A stretch of 51,460 nucleotides of DNA from an uncultured Gammaproteobacteria bacterium (GCA_937998645.1 CALLCZ010000024.1:1-51460); one strand, 5' to 3'; counted from the first letter of the stretch, positions 11,492-20,938 are shown. Notes: generated by a model not told the origin, from the sequence alone. Program-made: numbers and translations.

Positions 11492-11854
11492 TCAACCTAC
11501 ACGGGCCGAGCTACGCCTGAGTTTCCAATTCGCCGCATACAGCGCCGCAATAAGAAATAGCGGGGTAGTCATCACGAAGTAGACCGATGTCGGAAAACGA
11601 CCCCAGCCCCACCCAATGTATACCACTGCAAGTACTGGGCATGCCAGAGCGCCAATCCATTCCCGACGCCACGCCGCGAAAACGAGCAATCCCAATATCA
11701 TGGACGGGATATTGTGAAGGACGAACCCAAACGCAATTTCCAACGCGCCTTTGCCCTCTTCAAAGACGTCGAAAGAGAAAATGACCAGGAATAGTGCGAA
11801 AACGATAAGCAACAGCCTTGGTGCCCATAGGAGGGCTTTTCTGCTTGTTGTCAT
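11492..11854 (-). CDS. Small membrane protein (DUF7670-like)
   Basis: A 120-residue protein with four predicted membrane helices, roughly residues 8-27, 37-60, 66-88 and 90-110. The N terminus resembles small uncharacterised membrane proteins of the DUF7670 type, with an early aromatic/Leu helix followed by the acidic DVFEEG turn. No catalytic motif is visible. The next gene, on the same strand 124 bp upstream, has the same topology and a similar VDEGLG turn after helix 1, so the two may be diverged duplicates. Function unknown. Confidence 0.55.
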   Translation of the reverse strand: MTTSRKALLWAPRLLLIVFALFLVIFSFDVFEEGKGALEIAFGFVLHNIPSMILGLLVFAAWRREWIGALACPVLAVVYIGWGWGRFPTSVYFVMTTPLFLIAALYAANWKLRRSSARVG

Positions 11855-11978
11855 TATCTTTAACCTTCGTAGAGGGAGACACTAGAGTCTTTAGTGTAAC
11901 GGAAACATCTGCTATGTGTTGTTACCAGCCGGTTGACTGAATGCGGCTTTTTGACTATTCAGAAAAATCTCAGGTCTG

Positions 11979-12335
11979 CTAGGTCAGGTTTGCCCGCGGA
12001 GTGTGTCGAGTTAGCATCCAGTAGATCAAATACAGAATCGTCGGCGGCAAAACTCCAATCCAGAACCACAGGCCAGACATCGACTCTGGCTGCAAGACAA
12101 ACTGAACTCCCACCCCCAGAACCACTATTGCGCCGCCCAGACCTTCACGCCAAAGGGCAATCGCGAACCCTAAGACCGGGCTGATCGGGAAGGCCAGGAA
12201 ATTTACAATATTACGCAAACCCTCGAGTCCCAAACCCTCATCAACAAGACTTCCTCCGAGCATGATCGAGACGAAAGCGAGAATCGCCGTACCCCAAATA
12301 CGAGCAATCCACCTAATCACAGTTGCTATCTTCAT
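11979..12335 (-). CDS. Small membrane protein, relative of the adjacent gene
   Basis: From the ATG at 12333-12335 the product is 118 residues, starting MKIATVIRWIARIWGT, with four hydrophobic segments and a VDEGLG loop after the first. The frame is open a further 50 codons upstream to 12485. That extension is polar, and the shorter form matches the neighbouring protein in size and topology, so I prefer it. No strong ribosome-binding site is visible at either start. The function is unknown; the pair may belong to a DUF7670-like membrane family. Confidence 0.5.
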   Translation of the reverse strand: MKIATVIRWIARIWGTAILAFVSIMLGGSLVDEGLGLEGLRNIVNFLAFPISPVLGFAIALWREGLGGAIVVLGVGVQFVLQPESMSGLWFWIGVLPPTILYLIYWMLTRHTPRANLT

Positions 12336-12485
12336 TTGTCTATTATACGTCTTCAAGTTCATTCGTAATGAGTAGCTCGGTGATCCAAGGTACTTCGGGA
12401 GTATTTCATTGAATGGCAGCTTCGGGTCGATTTCAGGAGTTGAGTATAAAATCATGTACGTCTGCTTATGAGTAGTTTGAGTCAA

Positions 12486-12992
12486 TGCTAACTATCAGGG
12501 TATTTCGGGAGCGGCATACTGTTCTGTCAGGGCAGGTCTGAGCTTCTATACATAATCCTGATTAAAATATATTAAACACTATTATTACAACTGATCAGAT
12601 AGTATTAACTTTAAAGGGACTTGAAATTACAGAACACAAATCATGCAACGTCCGCAGATAAATATGCCGGGCGCCACTGCTGCGCCACATAAGAGTGGTG
12701 CAGTTCAATTTAGGACTGTTAGTAAAACAATTTTATGTACCGCAGCGTTCAATGAACATGAAAATCAAAAACAGAAATTTACGCCATACCTGCGAAAGCG
12801 GGTATCTCTTAAGTCCTTGAATGTGCAAAAAAGAGTGCCTGGAGATTCCCGCTTACGCGGGAATGACGCGTAAGTGTGACAGTAGTGGATCCGGATCCTT
12901 TACTTCTTTTTGTTGAATAACTTAATATCCTCTGCGCTCTTTGCATCTTCGTGATTAAATCATCTGCTGTGATCAATCTATTCTGATAATCA
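12486..12992. repeat. Intergenic region with RUP-like and rRNA-flank-like repeats
   Basis: No gene is supported in these 507 bp. At about 12786-12870 lies a repeat of the class that reads GATTCCCGCTTACGCGGGAA at its right end (12844-12863), with a degenerate inverted partner CCTGCGAAAGCGGG at its left. This family is widespread in proteobacterial genomes. At 12930-12957 (CCTCTGCGCTCTTTGCATC) is a degenerate copy of the GCAGAGGCGC repeat. An apparent 76-codon frame here ends in the peptide typical of translated RUP repeats and was not called. Confidence 0.65.
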
Positions 12993-13748
12993 TCAGGCTT
13001 TCATTAGCAGTGCGGTACCGCTCCCCAGCAGTAATACGCTAATCAACCTGACGAACGTGTCCCGGCCCAGAGCAGAGTGTATTTTGCCGCCGAAAAACAA
13101 ACCCAGCCCTGCGACAGGTACAGCCAGGGCCATATAACTCAACATTTCCAGCGTGTAGAACCCTTTCAATGCGTAGCCTGCCAGCCGCATTGCGCCATCG
13201 ATCAAAAACAGGGCGGCGAATGTAGCGCGGAAAGCGCTTTTATCGAGATGACGAAGGTTCAGATAAATAACGTAGAAAGGTCCGCCGGTACCAAACAAGG
13301 TACCAACGAAGCCGCCGAAAAAGCCTGACGGTACAGAAATGATCCGGTTTGCCTGACACAGTTTCATCGGCAGTAACTGGTAAATAGCAAATAATATGAT
13401 GAAACCACCTAGCGCAACTGAAAGCATTTCCGGTTTTACCGACTCCATTATATAAAGTGATACTACAACCCCTATCAATGAAAATGGCAGCAGCGGCCAG
13501 ATTTCATTCCATCGTATGGATTCACGATTATTCATTCCCTGGCTCGCCGAACCAAGATAATCAAGAAACACAACCAGCGGAACAACGATGGTTAATGGCA
13601 AGGTCAAAGCCAGTAGCGGAACCGCGATCAGTGCGGAGCCAAATCCGGCGACCCCTCGTACCATATAAGCAAAAAATAATACTGAAGCTGGAAACAGTAA
13701 CGACAGAACGGTTGTCGCCAGTTCCCCTTGGCTGGATATATCAATCAT
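12993..13748 (-). CDS. TauE/SafE-family sulfite/anion exporter
   Basis: An integral membrane permease of the TauE/SafE (TSUP) family, whose members move sulfite, sulfoacetate or other organic anions. From the ATG at 13746-13748 (GGATC upstream) it has 251 residues and about eight hydrophobic segments. The first repeat carries VRGVAGFGSALIAVPLL and the second FFGGFVGTLFGTGGPFYVIY, the paired glycine-rich repeats that define the family. A start 19 codons upstream would add a polar tail. The substrate cannot be read from sequence. It is divergent from the next gene. Confidence 0.8.
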   Translation of the reverse strand: MIDISSQGELATTVLSLLFPASVLFFAYMVRGVAGFGSALIAVPLLALTLPLTIVVPLVVFLDYLGSASQGMNNRESIRWNEIWPLLPFSLIGVVVSLYIMESVKPEMLSVALGGFIILFAIYQLLPMKLCQANRIISVPSGFFGGFVGTLFGTGGPFYVIYLNLRHLDKSAFRATFAALFLIDGAMRLAGYALKGFYTLEMLSYMALAVPVAGLGLFFGGKIHSALGRDTFVRLISVLLLGSGTALLMKA

Positions 13749-13874
13749 TGTTGGATCCTGAATTTTTGTTAATATCACCTGAAGATTGCTCGAAGCGGAT
13801 TGCATTAATTGCTTCGGAAGCGAATACTCCCCTAATTTGTACGATAATGAAATATAAAATTAGATCAATAGCTT

Positions 13875-14648
13875 ATGGCGCTTTGGTTACAATTCGGTTA
13901 CAAAAAAAACATTATGTTAGGTGTGCTTAATGGAGACACGATAGATATTTACAGCGGTGAGTTATTTAATGACCCGCAAGCTGTCGGCGATACCTGCCGA
14001 CTCGATGAAGTAGATATACTTATGCCCTGCACACCGGGAAAGATGCTCGCGCTGTGGAATAACTTTTATTCACGCGCCGAACATGAAGGATGGGACATAC
14101 CACCCGAGCCGCTCTACTTCGTTAAAACATCCAATTCGTTCAATGCTCACAAACTGCCGATTATTCGGCCACGATCCTATGACGGTCCGGTTTTCTTTGA
14201 AGGCGAGCTGGGCATTGTTATCGGTAAAACCTGTAGCCATGCTTCAGAAATGGAAGCCGCCGATTATATCTTTGGCTATACCTGCATCAACGATGTTACC
14301 GCTAAAGACATTCTGAAGCGTGATCCATCTTTTCCGCAATGGACACGCGCCAAAGGATTCGACACATTTGGCGTATTTGGGCCATACATTGCCACGGGCC
14401 TGGATGTGGATACACTTGTTATTCAATCCTGGTTAGACGGTGAGTTGTTACAGAATTATCCGGTAACGGACATGGTGTTCAGGCCACACAAGCTGGTAAG
14501 TATGATCTCGCAGGATATGACCCTGTATCCGGGTGATGTCATTGCCTGTGGAACAGGCCTGAATGCAACGGCCATGGAAGATGGTCAGACCATAGAAGTA
14601 TCTATCGATGGCATTGGCGTGTTATCAAATAAAATGGCAGCCACCTAG
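13875..14648 (+). CDS. Fumarylacetoacetate hydrolase family protein
   Basis: A Mg-dependent enzyme of the FAH superfamily, which includes acylpyruvate hydrolases, oxaloacetate decarboxylases and 2-hydroxyhepta-2,4-diene isomerases. The metal-binding pattern is visible as FFEGELGIVIGK (residues about 108-119), FGYTCINDVTAKD and the distal GDVIACGTGLN. Length 257 residues is normal. The N-terminal strand LQFGYKKNIMLGVLNGD matches the family start, so the ATG at 13875 is preferred over an internal one at 13914, although neither has a clear ribosome-binding site. Substrate unknown. Confidence 0.85.
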   Translation: MALWLQFGYKKNIMLGVLNGDTIDIYSGELFNDPQAVGDTCRLDEVDILMPCTPGKMLALWNNFYSRAEHEGWDIPPEPLYFVKTSNSFNAHKLPIIRPRSYDGPVFFEGELGIVIGKTCSHASEMEAADYIFGYTCINDVTAKDILKRDPSFPQWTRAKGFDTFGVFGPYIATGLDVDTLVIQSWLDGELLQNYPVTDMVFRPHKLVSMISQDMTLYPGDVIACGTGLNATAMEDGQTIEVSIDGIGVLSNKMAAT

Positions 14649-14860
14649 CAACAAGAGTCATTTGCATTTGATATTTGTATCGAAGGACAGGGAACAGTTC
14701 CATAGGAACAAAACACGCAGCAATCCCCTGCTTCAGGCTTTATTAACTGTTTGCATTGCCTGCATTCATGAAAGTACAGGCACGAATCGGTTGGCATGGT
14801 TAGCGTTTCAGCATAACCACAGTATGGACAGGTCAGCCTTGATTCAGGGATAATTTTCAT
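14645..14860 (-). CDS. Cysteine-rich mini-protein (GDCCVFCSYG family)
   Basis: A 71-residue protein with two apparent zinc-ribbon-like Cys pairs (CPYCG near residue 10 and CRQC near 33), then GDCCVFCSYGTVPCPSIQ. I recall the last motif from a small conserved family often found beside metal- or redox-related genes, but no function is established to my knowledge. The chosen ATG (14858-14860) has GAGAAG 10 nt upstream. A TTG six codons earlier would overlap the HPP gene by 4 bp. It lies directly downstream of the HPP-family gene, so the two probably form an operon. The 3' end overlaps that of the convergent FAH gene by 4 bp. Confidence 0.7.
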   Translation of the reverse strand: MKIIPESRLTCPYCGYAETLTMPTDSCLYFHECRQCKQLIKPEAGDCCVFCSYGTVPCPSIQISNANDSCC

Positions 14861-14874
14861 CGGACGTATTCTTC

Positions 14875-15585
14875 TCAATCCTGACCGCTTGCCGGTTTGT
14901 CCCTCCCCGTCGCAAGCTCATAGATATTTAACAGGTCCTCTTCAGATACTGTAACCAGGGTATCGATCTGGCTAAGCGCATAAACCAGGTCGGCATGTGC
15001 AATCGGTGGGTAATGATCATCGTGTACTATTGTTTGTGCACTCGCTTTTGTATGCAGTGCCGGGTATCGGTAATACTCGAACAAGGCGTTGAATACGATA
15101 GCGATACCCAGTATCACAATGGCGTTGATCAATACCGGTTGCAGGACATAGGTATAGCCCATTTCATGAACCATGGGCCCGCCAATTACGGCGCTCAGCG
15201 CTGTTGCACCGCCCGGTGGGTGAATACATCTCAGGTAATGCATGGCCGCGATGGCACAGCCGACACTCAGTGCTGCAGCCAGCAATATATCCGGAATGAA
15301 ATGAGCACAGCTGACACCGATCAGTGCGGATATCAGGTGCCCGCCCATAACATTCCAGGGCTGGGCCAGCGCTGAATGCGGCACCGCAAACAGCAATACC
15401 GCAGATGCACCCATGGAGGCAACCATCAAGGCCGTTGCCTGTGCATGCAACAAGGCATCGCTTACAAAATAAACCCCGAGAATACCGCAGAAGCCACCAA
15501 AGCTGGTGATAAGTCGTTCTTTATGACTGACTGTCTGGCGGTTAAAGCCAACCAGGTCAAGAATGTTGTTGATTCTGTTATTCAT
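14875..15585 (-). CDS. HPP family membrane protein
   Basis: A 236-residue integral membrane protein with four or five hydrophobic segments between residues 25 and 170 and a soluble C-terminal tail. The eponymous motif IHPPGGATALSAVIGGP is present. HPP proteins of plants and cyanobacteria have been linked to nitrite transport in plastids; the bacterial role is unclear. The short downstream Cys-rich gene follows within 15 bp. The start MNNRINNILDLVG is the first ATG of the frame and has AGCTG upstream. Confidence 0.85.
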   Translation of the reverse strand: MNNRINNILDLVGFNRQTVSHKERLITSFGGFCGILGVYFVSDALLHAQATALMVASMGASAVLLFAVPHSALAQPWNVMGGHLISALIGVSCAHFIPDILLAAALSVGCAIAAMHYLRCIHPPGGATALSAVIGGPMVHEMGYTYVLQPVLINAIVILGIAIVFNALFEYYRYPALHTKASAQTIVHDDHYPPIAHADLVYALSQIDTLVTVSEEDLLNIYELATGRDKPASGQD

Positions 15586-15793
15586 ATCAGCTCCAGTGAT
15601 CGAATTAAATTCTACAGTTCTCGCAGATATGTGGCACCATGATAGATAATTTTATCGAGTCCGGCTGTAAAGAGCGAAACAAGTTATAAGCTGTACCGGC
15701 ACCCGTGAATATTTTCATTGTTACTGAGCAAATCCACGTTCCATGATAACCTTTCAATTGTAAAAGAAGCCACTGTGAAGTTATAAGCATAGT

Positions 15794-16663
15794 ATGAATA
15801 CAAGCAGTAAAAAATCCGCGATATTTTTGATTCATTGCAAGGATCAGCCGGGAATTGTCGTATCAATAACAGACTTTATTTTCAATAGCGGCGGTAATAT
15901 TCTCAGCCTGGATCAGCATGTTGATTCAGAGCATCAGAAATTTTTTATGCGGGTTGAGTGGGACCTGCAAAATTTTTCTATAGCACCAGACAGTATCGGT
16001 ATGGAATTCGAGAAAGGCGTTGCATCACGTTTTGGCATGCAATGGCAATTGCATTTTTCCAGTGATGAGCCGCGTATAGCCCTGTTCGTGTCGAAATTGC
16101 CACACTGTTTTTACGATATCCTGTCACGTTATGAGGCGGGTGAATGGCAGGCGGAGATACCGCTGATTATAAGCAATCACAATGACATGGCCGCTGTCGC
16201 CGGGCGATTCGGCATCGATTACTTTTATTTGCCTGTTAATAAGGACAATAAACAGGAACAGGAAGCAAAACAGCTGGAGCTGCTGGAAAACTACAGGATC
16301 GATTTCATTGTGCTTGCACGTTATATGCAAATATTAAGTGAAAGTTTTATACAGCATTACCCGCAGCGAGTTATCAATATTCATCATTCATTCCTCCCTG
16401 CTTTTCCCGGAGGGCGCCCGTATCATTCGGCTTATGAGCGTGGTGTAAAGATCATAGGTGCCACCAGCCATTATGTAACCGCGGATCTCGATGCCGGCCC
16501 GATTATTGAACAGGATGTGGTTTACGTTAGCCATAAAGACACGGTAGATGACATGGTGCGAAAAGGCCGGGATCTAGAGAAGGTCGTATTGGCACGTGCG
16601 ATATGGCACCAGCTTAATCACAATTTGCTGGTATGTGAGAACCGCACGATCGTGTTTGACTGA
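15794..16663 (+). CDS. purU: Formyltetrahydrofolate deformylase
   Basis: PurU hydrolyses 10-formyl-THF to formate and THF and so balances the one-carbon pool. The 289-residue protein has an N-terminal ACT regulatory domain (about 9-85, HCKDQPGIVVSITDFIF) and a C-terminal formyltransferase domain. The latter shows INIHHSFLPAFPGGRPYHSA and GATSHYVTADLDAGPIIEQD, which include the catalytic Asn/His/Asp positions. The ATG at 15794 gives the family length. It stands alone, with no purine genes nearby. Confidence 0.93.
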   Translation: MNTSSKKSAIFLIHCKDQPGIVVSITDFIFNSGGNILSLDQHVDSEHQKFFMRVEWDLQNFSIAPDSIGMEFEKGVASRFGMQWQLHFSSDEPRIALFVSKLPHCFYDILSRYEAGEWQAEIPLIISNHNDMAAVAGRFGIDYFYLPVNKDNKQEQEAKQLELLENYRIDFIVLARYMQILSESFIQHYPQRVINIHHSFLPAFPGGRPYHSAYERGVKIIGATSHYVTADLDAGPIIEQDVVYVSHKDTVDDMVRKGRDLEKVVLARAIWHQLNHNLLVCENRTIVFD

Positions 16664-16668
16664 TTTGA

Positions 16669-16757
16669 TCTACCGCAGAGGCGCGGAGACGCAGAGATTT
16701 TTTAATTATTTGTAGTAAACCTGTAATATCCTTCGCGCCTCTGCGGTTAAAAGCAGT
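16669..16757. repeat. Inverted pair of dispersed GCAGAGGCGC repeats
   Basis: ACCGCAGAGGCGCGGAGACG (from about 16671) and, inverted, CGCGCCTCTGCGGTTAA (from about 16735) face each other across some 40 bp between purU and the next gene. They could form a hairpin and act as a bidirectional terminator. The motif recurs at 10.5 kb. Confidence 0.7.
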
Positions 16758-16785
16758 AAGTTTTGCGTTTTTTGCAGCTGGATGC

Positions 16786-17388
16786 TTACGCGTTACCTTT
16801 GCCGGTAATTGATATTCGCGCGTATACCTGCTGATAATATTTTTCATAACGTACGGCAAGCTTGTTTAACCATGCCTTGCGTTTGGCATTGGTTTCTTTT
16901 TCTTCAAGCTGTTTTGCAAGGTGGCTTATCACGCGCAGGATGTTTGACTGGCTGAGTAACAGGTCTTTTTCGAAGTCATCTGTTTCAAGCAGCAACTCTT
17001 TCGCGGTCGCGATGCGTAATGAATCAAACGTGGCCTTGCCTATGGAGTCATCGGAAAATTCCTCGAACACGATTGTCGGCCTGGCTGCTGCAAATTTTTC
17101 AAGATCGTCAAGCGCCTGCTCGGATGTATCGGCGATTTCATCAACAAGCCTTGTTGATTGATCACTGATGCCTTCAAATGCAAGCACCAGCTTGACCCGC
17201 CTGAGGGTTGTCAGATGCTGCTCATCTTCAAGAAACAGTTTGAGTGCGCTGTATCCGGAATCAATGGTATCCGCTTTTTGCTTACTGGCGCTAATAGCGT
17301 GGGTATTGGTAAAAACAAGAATGCCAAGCATGCTCGTTATGAGCATTAAGCTGAAAGGTAAAGACATTAATATACGGTTAATTTTCAT
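16786..17388 (-). CDS. Hypothetical membrane-anchored or exported protein
   Basis: A 200-residue protein that I do not recognise. It begins with a hydrophobic segment (residues 7-30, LPFSLMLITSMLGILVF) that is either a signal anchor or an uncleaved signal, and the rest is highly charged and mostly helical. Leu/Glu/Lys-rich stretches occur at about 60-120 and 140-190 and are coiled-coil prone. No cysteines or catalytic motifs are evident. It sits alone between purU and mnmG, facing away from mnmG. The topology recalls periplasmic sensory or four-helix-bundle domains, but nothing specific supports that. Confidence 0.6.
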   Translation of the reverse strand: MKINRILMSLPFSLMLITSMLGILVFTNTHAISASKQKADTIDSGYSALKLFLEDEQHLTTLRRVKLVLAFEGISDQSTRLVDEIADTSEQALDDLEKFAAARPTIVFEEFSDDSIGKATFDSLRIATAKELLLETDDFEKDLLLSQSNILRVISHLAKQLEEKETNAKRKAWLNKLAVRYEKYYQQVYARISITGKGNA

Positions 17389-17594
17389 CGGTAATAAAAG
17401 ACTTTGGCTAACGAAAAGAGTTCAATCTATAAAGATCTAGATTAAAGCAATGAGTTGATGATGAACATTCTACCAAGGAGGTATGTTTGCAGACAGCCAG
17501 CAGAAAGGATCGTGGCTACTGTAAAAAACAAAAAGAAATAAGCGCATGATTACATTATAATTTGCGGTCTGAATATATTTTTCACCGGGCAATA

Positions 17595-19478
17595 ATGTTC
17601 TATAGCGACAGTTTTGATGTGATAGTGATTGGCGGCGGTCACGCGGGGACCGAAGCCGCGCTTGCTGCTGCACGCATGGGGGTCAAAACCCTGCTGCTGT
17701 CGCACAACATCGAAACCCTGGGGCAGATGAGCTGCAACCCTGCGATCGGCGGTATCGGCAAAGGCCACCTGGTGAAAGAGATCGATGCTATGGGCGGCGT
17801 CATGGCAAGGGCAGCTGACCGCGGTGGTATTCAATTCCGTATTCTCAACAGGCGCAAGGGGCCTGCGGTGCGCGCTACCCGGGCACAGGCTGACCGTGTG
17901 CTGTACAAGGCCGCTGTTCGACAGGCACTGGAAAACCAGCCGAATCTTTCCATTTTTCAACAGGCAGTAGATGACCTGATTATTGCCAGTGATGGCCAGG
18001 GCGATCGCGTCTGCGGTGTCATTACCCAGATGGGGCTTAAATTTCGTGCACCTGCGGTGGTATTGACTGTAGGCACCTTCCTCGGCGGCAAGATCCATAT
18101 CGGTGAAAGCCACCATGCAGGCGGCCGCGCCGGTGACCCGCCATCGATAACGCTGGCGCAACGCCTGCGCGAGCTGCCTTTTCGCGTCGGCCGCCTGAAA
18201 ACCGGCACCCCGCCCCGCATCGATGGCCGCAGTATCGATTACTCCGGTTTACAGCAACAACCGGGCGACGAGCCTGTGCCGGTGTTTTCCTTTACCGGAT
18301 CGGTCAGCGAGCACCCGCAACAGATCTGCTGCCATATCACCCATACCAACCAGCGCACACATGACATCATTCGCGGCGGTCTTGACCGTTCGCCTATGTA
18401 CAGTGGCGTTATCGAGGGCATCGGCCCACGTTACTGTCCGTCGATCGAGGACAAGATCGTACGTTTTGCGGACAAGGAATCACACCAGATATTTATCGAA
18501 CCAGAAGGCCTGAATACTCATGAGGTCTACCCTAACGGTATTTCGACCAGCCTGCCGTTTGATGTCCAGTTTGAATTCGTGCGCTCGATGAAGGGTTTTG
18601 AAAATGCCCACATCACCCGCCCCGGTTATGCGATCGAGTATGATTACTTTGATCCACGTGATCTCAGGGCATCGCTGGAAACCCGCTTTATCGGTGGCCT
18701 GTTCTTTGCCGGGCAGATTAACGGCACTACCGGCTATGAAGAAGCCGCGGCACAGGGTCTGCTGGCCGCGATCAATGCTACACGCCAGGTGCAGCAGCGG
18801 GAACCCTGGACACCTGCCCGTGACCAGGCCTATCTGGGTGTGCTGGTCGATGATCTGATTACTCGCGGCACCACTGAACCGTACCGCATGTTCACCAGTC
18901 GAGCCGAATACCGCCTGATTTTGCGCGAAGACAATGCCGATTTGAGGTTGACGCCTGTCGCACGCGAGATGGGCCTGGTCAGCGATGAGCACTGGGGGGC
19001 ATTTGCACAGAAAAGCGGTGCCATTGCACATGAGCAACGCCGTTTGAGCGGGCTTACGGTACTGCCCGATTCAGAACCCGGCGAGCAGTTATCCAGCTAT
19101 CTCGATAAACCGCTGTCACGCGATTACAAGGCCAGCGATTTACTGCGCCGCCCCGAAATTGACTATCAAAGACTCACTGCTGCAATTGGCGGTGCAGTCA
19201 GTGATGATGCCGTGGCAGAACAGGTGGAAATACAGGCCCGGTATGCAGGCTACCTGGAGCGTCAGCATGCCGAGATCGAGAAGGCGCGTCGTCATGAGCA
19301 GGCATCAATTCCAAACCTGATCGACTATCAATCCGTACGCGGCCTTTCGGCCGAGGTATGCCAGAAGCTATCGGATTATCGGCCCGAGACCATCGGTCAG
19401 GCCAGCCGTATTCCGGGCATGACACCCGCAGCAATATCATTGTTGATGGTGCATCTGAAAAAAACAGCTATGAAATAA
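17595..19478 (+). CDS. mnmG: tRNA uridine-5-carboxymethylaminomethyl modification enzyme MnmG
   Basis: FAD-dependent partner of MnmE in forming cmnm5U34. Starting at the ATG at 17595 gives 627 residues beginning [20 protein letters not shown], which matches the family including the dinucleotide-binding [10 protein letters not shown]. Further landmarks are [21 protein letters not shown]-like [10 protein letters not shown] and [16 protein letters not shown]. An upstream TTG in frame (17562) sits directly after a TATAAT box and is unlikely to be translated. rsmG follows after 13 bp, then parAB: the usual gidA-gidB-parA-parB run. Confidence 0.96.
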   Translation: MFYSDSFDVIVIGGGHAGTEAALAAARMGVKTLLLSHNIETLGQMSCNPAIGGIGKGHLVKEIDAMGGVMARAADRGGIQFRILNRRKGPAVRATRAQADRVLYKAAVRQALENQPNLSIFQQAVDDLIIASDGQGDRVCGVITQMGLKFRAPAVVLTVGTFLGGKIHIGESHHAGGRAGDPPSITLAQRLRELPFRVGRLKTGTPPRIDGRSIDYSGLQQQPGDEPVPVFSFTGSVSEHPQQICCHITHTNQRTHDIIRGGLDRSPMYSGVIEGIGPRYCPSIEDKIVRFADKESHQIFIEPEGLNTHEVYPNGISTSLPFDVQFEFVRSMKGFENAHITRPGYAIEYDYFDPRDLRASLETRFIGGLFFAGQINGTTGYEEAAAQGLLAAINATRQVQQREPWTPARDQAYLGVLVDDLITRGTTEPYRMFTSRAEYRLILREDNADLRLTPVAREMGLVSDEHWGAFAQKSGAIAHEQRRLSGLTVLPDSEPGEQLSSYLDKPLSRDYKASDLLRRPEIDYQRLTAAIGGAVSDDAVAEQVEIQARYAGYLERQHAEIEKARRHEQASIPNLIDYQSVRGLSAEVCQKLSDYRPETIGQASRIPGMTPAAISLLMVHLKKTAMK

Positions 19479-19491
19479 GTTTTAATAACTT

Positions 19492-20127
19492 GTGGAAAAC
19501 CTGTTAATAAAATTAAAAACCGGTTTGGAAATCATGGGTATAGAGCTGCCCGAGGCAGCCCCTGGCAAGCTCATCGATTACCTGGGTTTGCTCATTCACT
19601 GGAACCGGGCCTTTAACCTGACCGCAATTCGCAACAGTGATGAAATGTTGAGCAAGCACCTGCTTGATAGTCTTGGCGTGCTGCCCTACATCGGCGAAGG
19701 CATGATTCTGGATGTGGGCAGCGGTGCGGGTTTGCCGGGTATTCCGCTGGCGATCGCAATGCCGCATAATCGTTTTGTGTTAATTGACAGTAATGGCAAA
19801 AAAACCCGGTTCCTGACACAGGCTCGAATTGCGCTGGGACTGGATAATGTCGAAATCGTCAATCAACGAGTCGAAGCGTATTCACCCATGAAGGATGATC
19901 ATAGGATATACTTCGACGCAGTGGTTGCACGCGCCTACGCGAGCAGCAATGAAATAATAAAAAATACAGCGCATTTGCACAAACCGGAAACCCGGATATT
20001 GATTATGCAGGGCAAGCTGGACGAATCAATAGATGTTCCAGGTTATGTTTTGAAACAATCACATACGTTGAATATCTATGGGCTGGACGCTGAAAGGCAT
20101 TTACTCGAAATTGAGAAGACATACTAA
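19492..20127 (+). CDS. rsmG: 16S rRNA m7G527 methyltransferase RsmG
   Basis: SAM-dependent methyltransferase that modifies G527 of 16S rRNA. The 211-residue product shows the SAM-binding motif ILDVGSGAGLPGIPLAI (about residues 72-88) and the upstream NLTAI and KHLLDSL segments typical of GidB. It starts at the GTG at 19492, 13 bp after mnmG. Its stop overlaps the parA start region (TAATATG), so translation of rsmG and parA may be coupled. Confidence 0.94.
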   Translation: MENLLIKLKTGLEIMGIELPEAAPGKLIDYLGLLIHWNRAFNLTAIRNSDEMLSKHLLDSLGVLPYIGEGMILDVGSGAGLPGIPLAIAMPHNRFVLIDSNGKKTRFLTQARIALGLDNVEIVNQRVEAYSPMKDDHRIYFDAVVARAYASSNEIIKNTAHLHKPETRILIMQGKLDESIDVPGYVLKQSHTLNIYGLDAERHLLEIEKTY

Positions 20128-20128
20128 T

Positions 20129-20938
20129 ATGACTCAAGTACTTGCGTTGGCAAACCAGAAAGGCGGCGTTGGCAAAACCACCACCAGCGTTAATCTTGCC
20201 GCATCACTCGCAGCCACCCGGCGCCGGGTGCTGCTGGTCGACCTGGATCCACAGGGCAACGCCACCATGGGTGTTGGTGTGGACAAGAATTCCCTCGAAA
20301 ATACCCTGTGCGATGTGCTGTTGCAGGGTCTTGATGCGCGTGATTGTATGCAACACATTGAAAATGTGGGTATTGATCTGTTGCCGTCCAACAGCGATCT
20401 GACCGCTGCGGAAGTCGAGCTGATGCGCTCAAGCGGTGCCGAAACGCGATTGAAAGACTGTCTTTCAGATATCAAGCATGACTACGAATTTGTGATTCTG
20501 GATTGCCCGCCGGCGCTGAACATGCTGACGCTGAACGCGATGGTTGCATCCGATGGCGTAATCATCCCGATGCAGTGCGAGTACTATGCGCTGGAAGGCC
20601 TGACATCCCTGATCGATACCATAGAACAGGTGCGCTCATCGGTTAATCCCAGTCTCCAGATCGAAGGCCTGTTGCGCACCATGTATGACCCGCGCAACAC
20701 CTTGTCCAATGATGTGTCTTCACAGTTAGTCGAGCATTTCGGCGACAAGGTGTACCGCACCATCGTGCCGCGAAACGTGCGTCTCGCAGAAGCCCCGAGT
20801 TATGGCCTGCCCGCTTTGCTTTACGAGAAAACATCACGTGGGGCGCTCGCCTACCTGGCGCTGGCCGGTGAAATGCTGCGCCGTGATTCTCAATATTCAT
20901 CGCCGAGCAGATCGACAGAACCGTCGGCGATGGCCTGA
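20129..20938 (+). CDS. parA: Chromosome partitioning ATPase ParA (Soj)
   Basis: Deviant-Walker ATPase that moves ParB-parS complexes along the nucleoid. Starting at the ATG at 20129 gives 269 residues beginning MTQVLALANQKGGVGKTTT, the KGGVGKTTT P-loop with its signature lysine. The Walker A' region VDLDPQGNATMG and the Walker B region FVILDCPP follow in order. The open frame reaches 17 codons further upstream but overlaps rsmG there. parB follows 43 bp later. The two parS sites in recF are likely targets of the pair. Confidence 0.96.
   Translation: MTQVLALANQKGGVGKTTTSVNLAASLAATRRRVLLVDLDPQGNATMGVGVDKNSLENTLCDVLLQGLDARDCMQHIENVGIDLLPSNSDLTAAEVELMRSSGAETRLKDCLSDIKHDYEFVILDCPPALNMLTLNAMVASDGVIIPMQCEYYALEGLTSLIDTIEQVRSSVNPSLQIEGLLRTMYDPRNTLSNDVSSQLVEHFGDKVYRTIVPRNVRLAEAPSYGLPALLYEKTSRGALAYLALAGEMLRRDSQYSSPSRSTEPSAMA

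Noticed and set aside
12643..12873. 76-codon frame upstream of the TauE gene
   Set aside because: Its C-terminal part (PGDSRLRGND) is the familiar translation of a dispersed RUP-type repeat, not a conserved protein.
13457..13930. 157-codon plus-strand frame opposite the TauE gene
   Set aside because: Antisense to a clear membrane permease and overlapping the FAH-family start; no family resemblance.
17550..18161. 203-codon open frame antisense to mnmG (also 18480-19037)
   Set aside because: Shadows of mnmG, whose product matches the family along its length.
18650..18668. GATCCACGTGATC in mnmG as a third parS-like site
   Set aside because: Differs from the perfect parS sequence at several positions of the 16-mer; only the CCACGTG core is shared.
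19491..19499. TGTGGAAAA at the rsmG start, matching a relaxed DnaA box
   Set aside because: A single relaxed match (TTTTCCACA) within a start codon context is expected by chance; no cluster around it.
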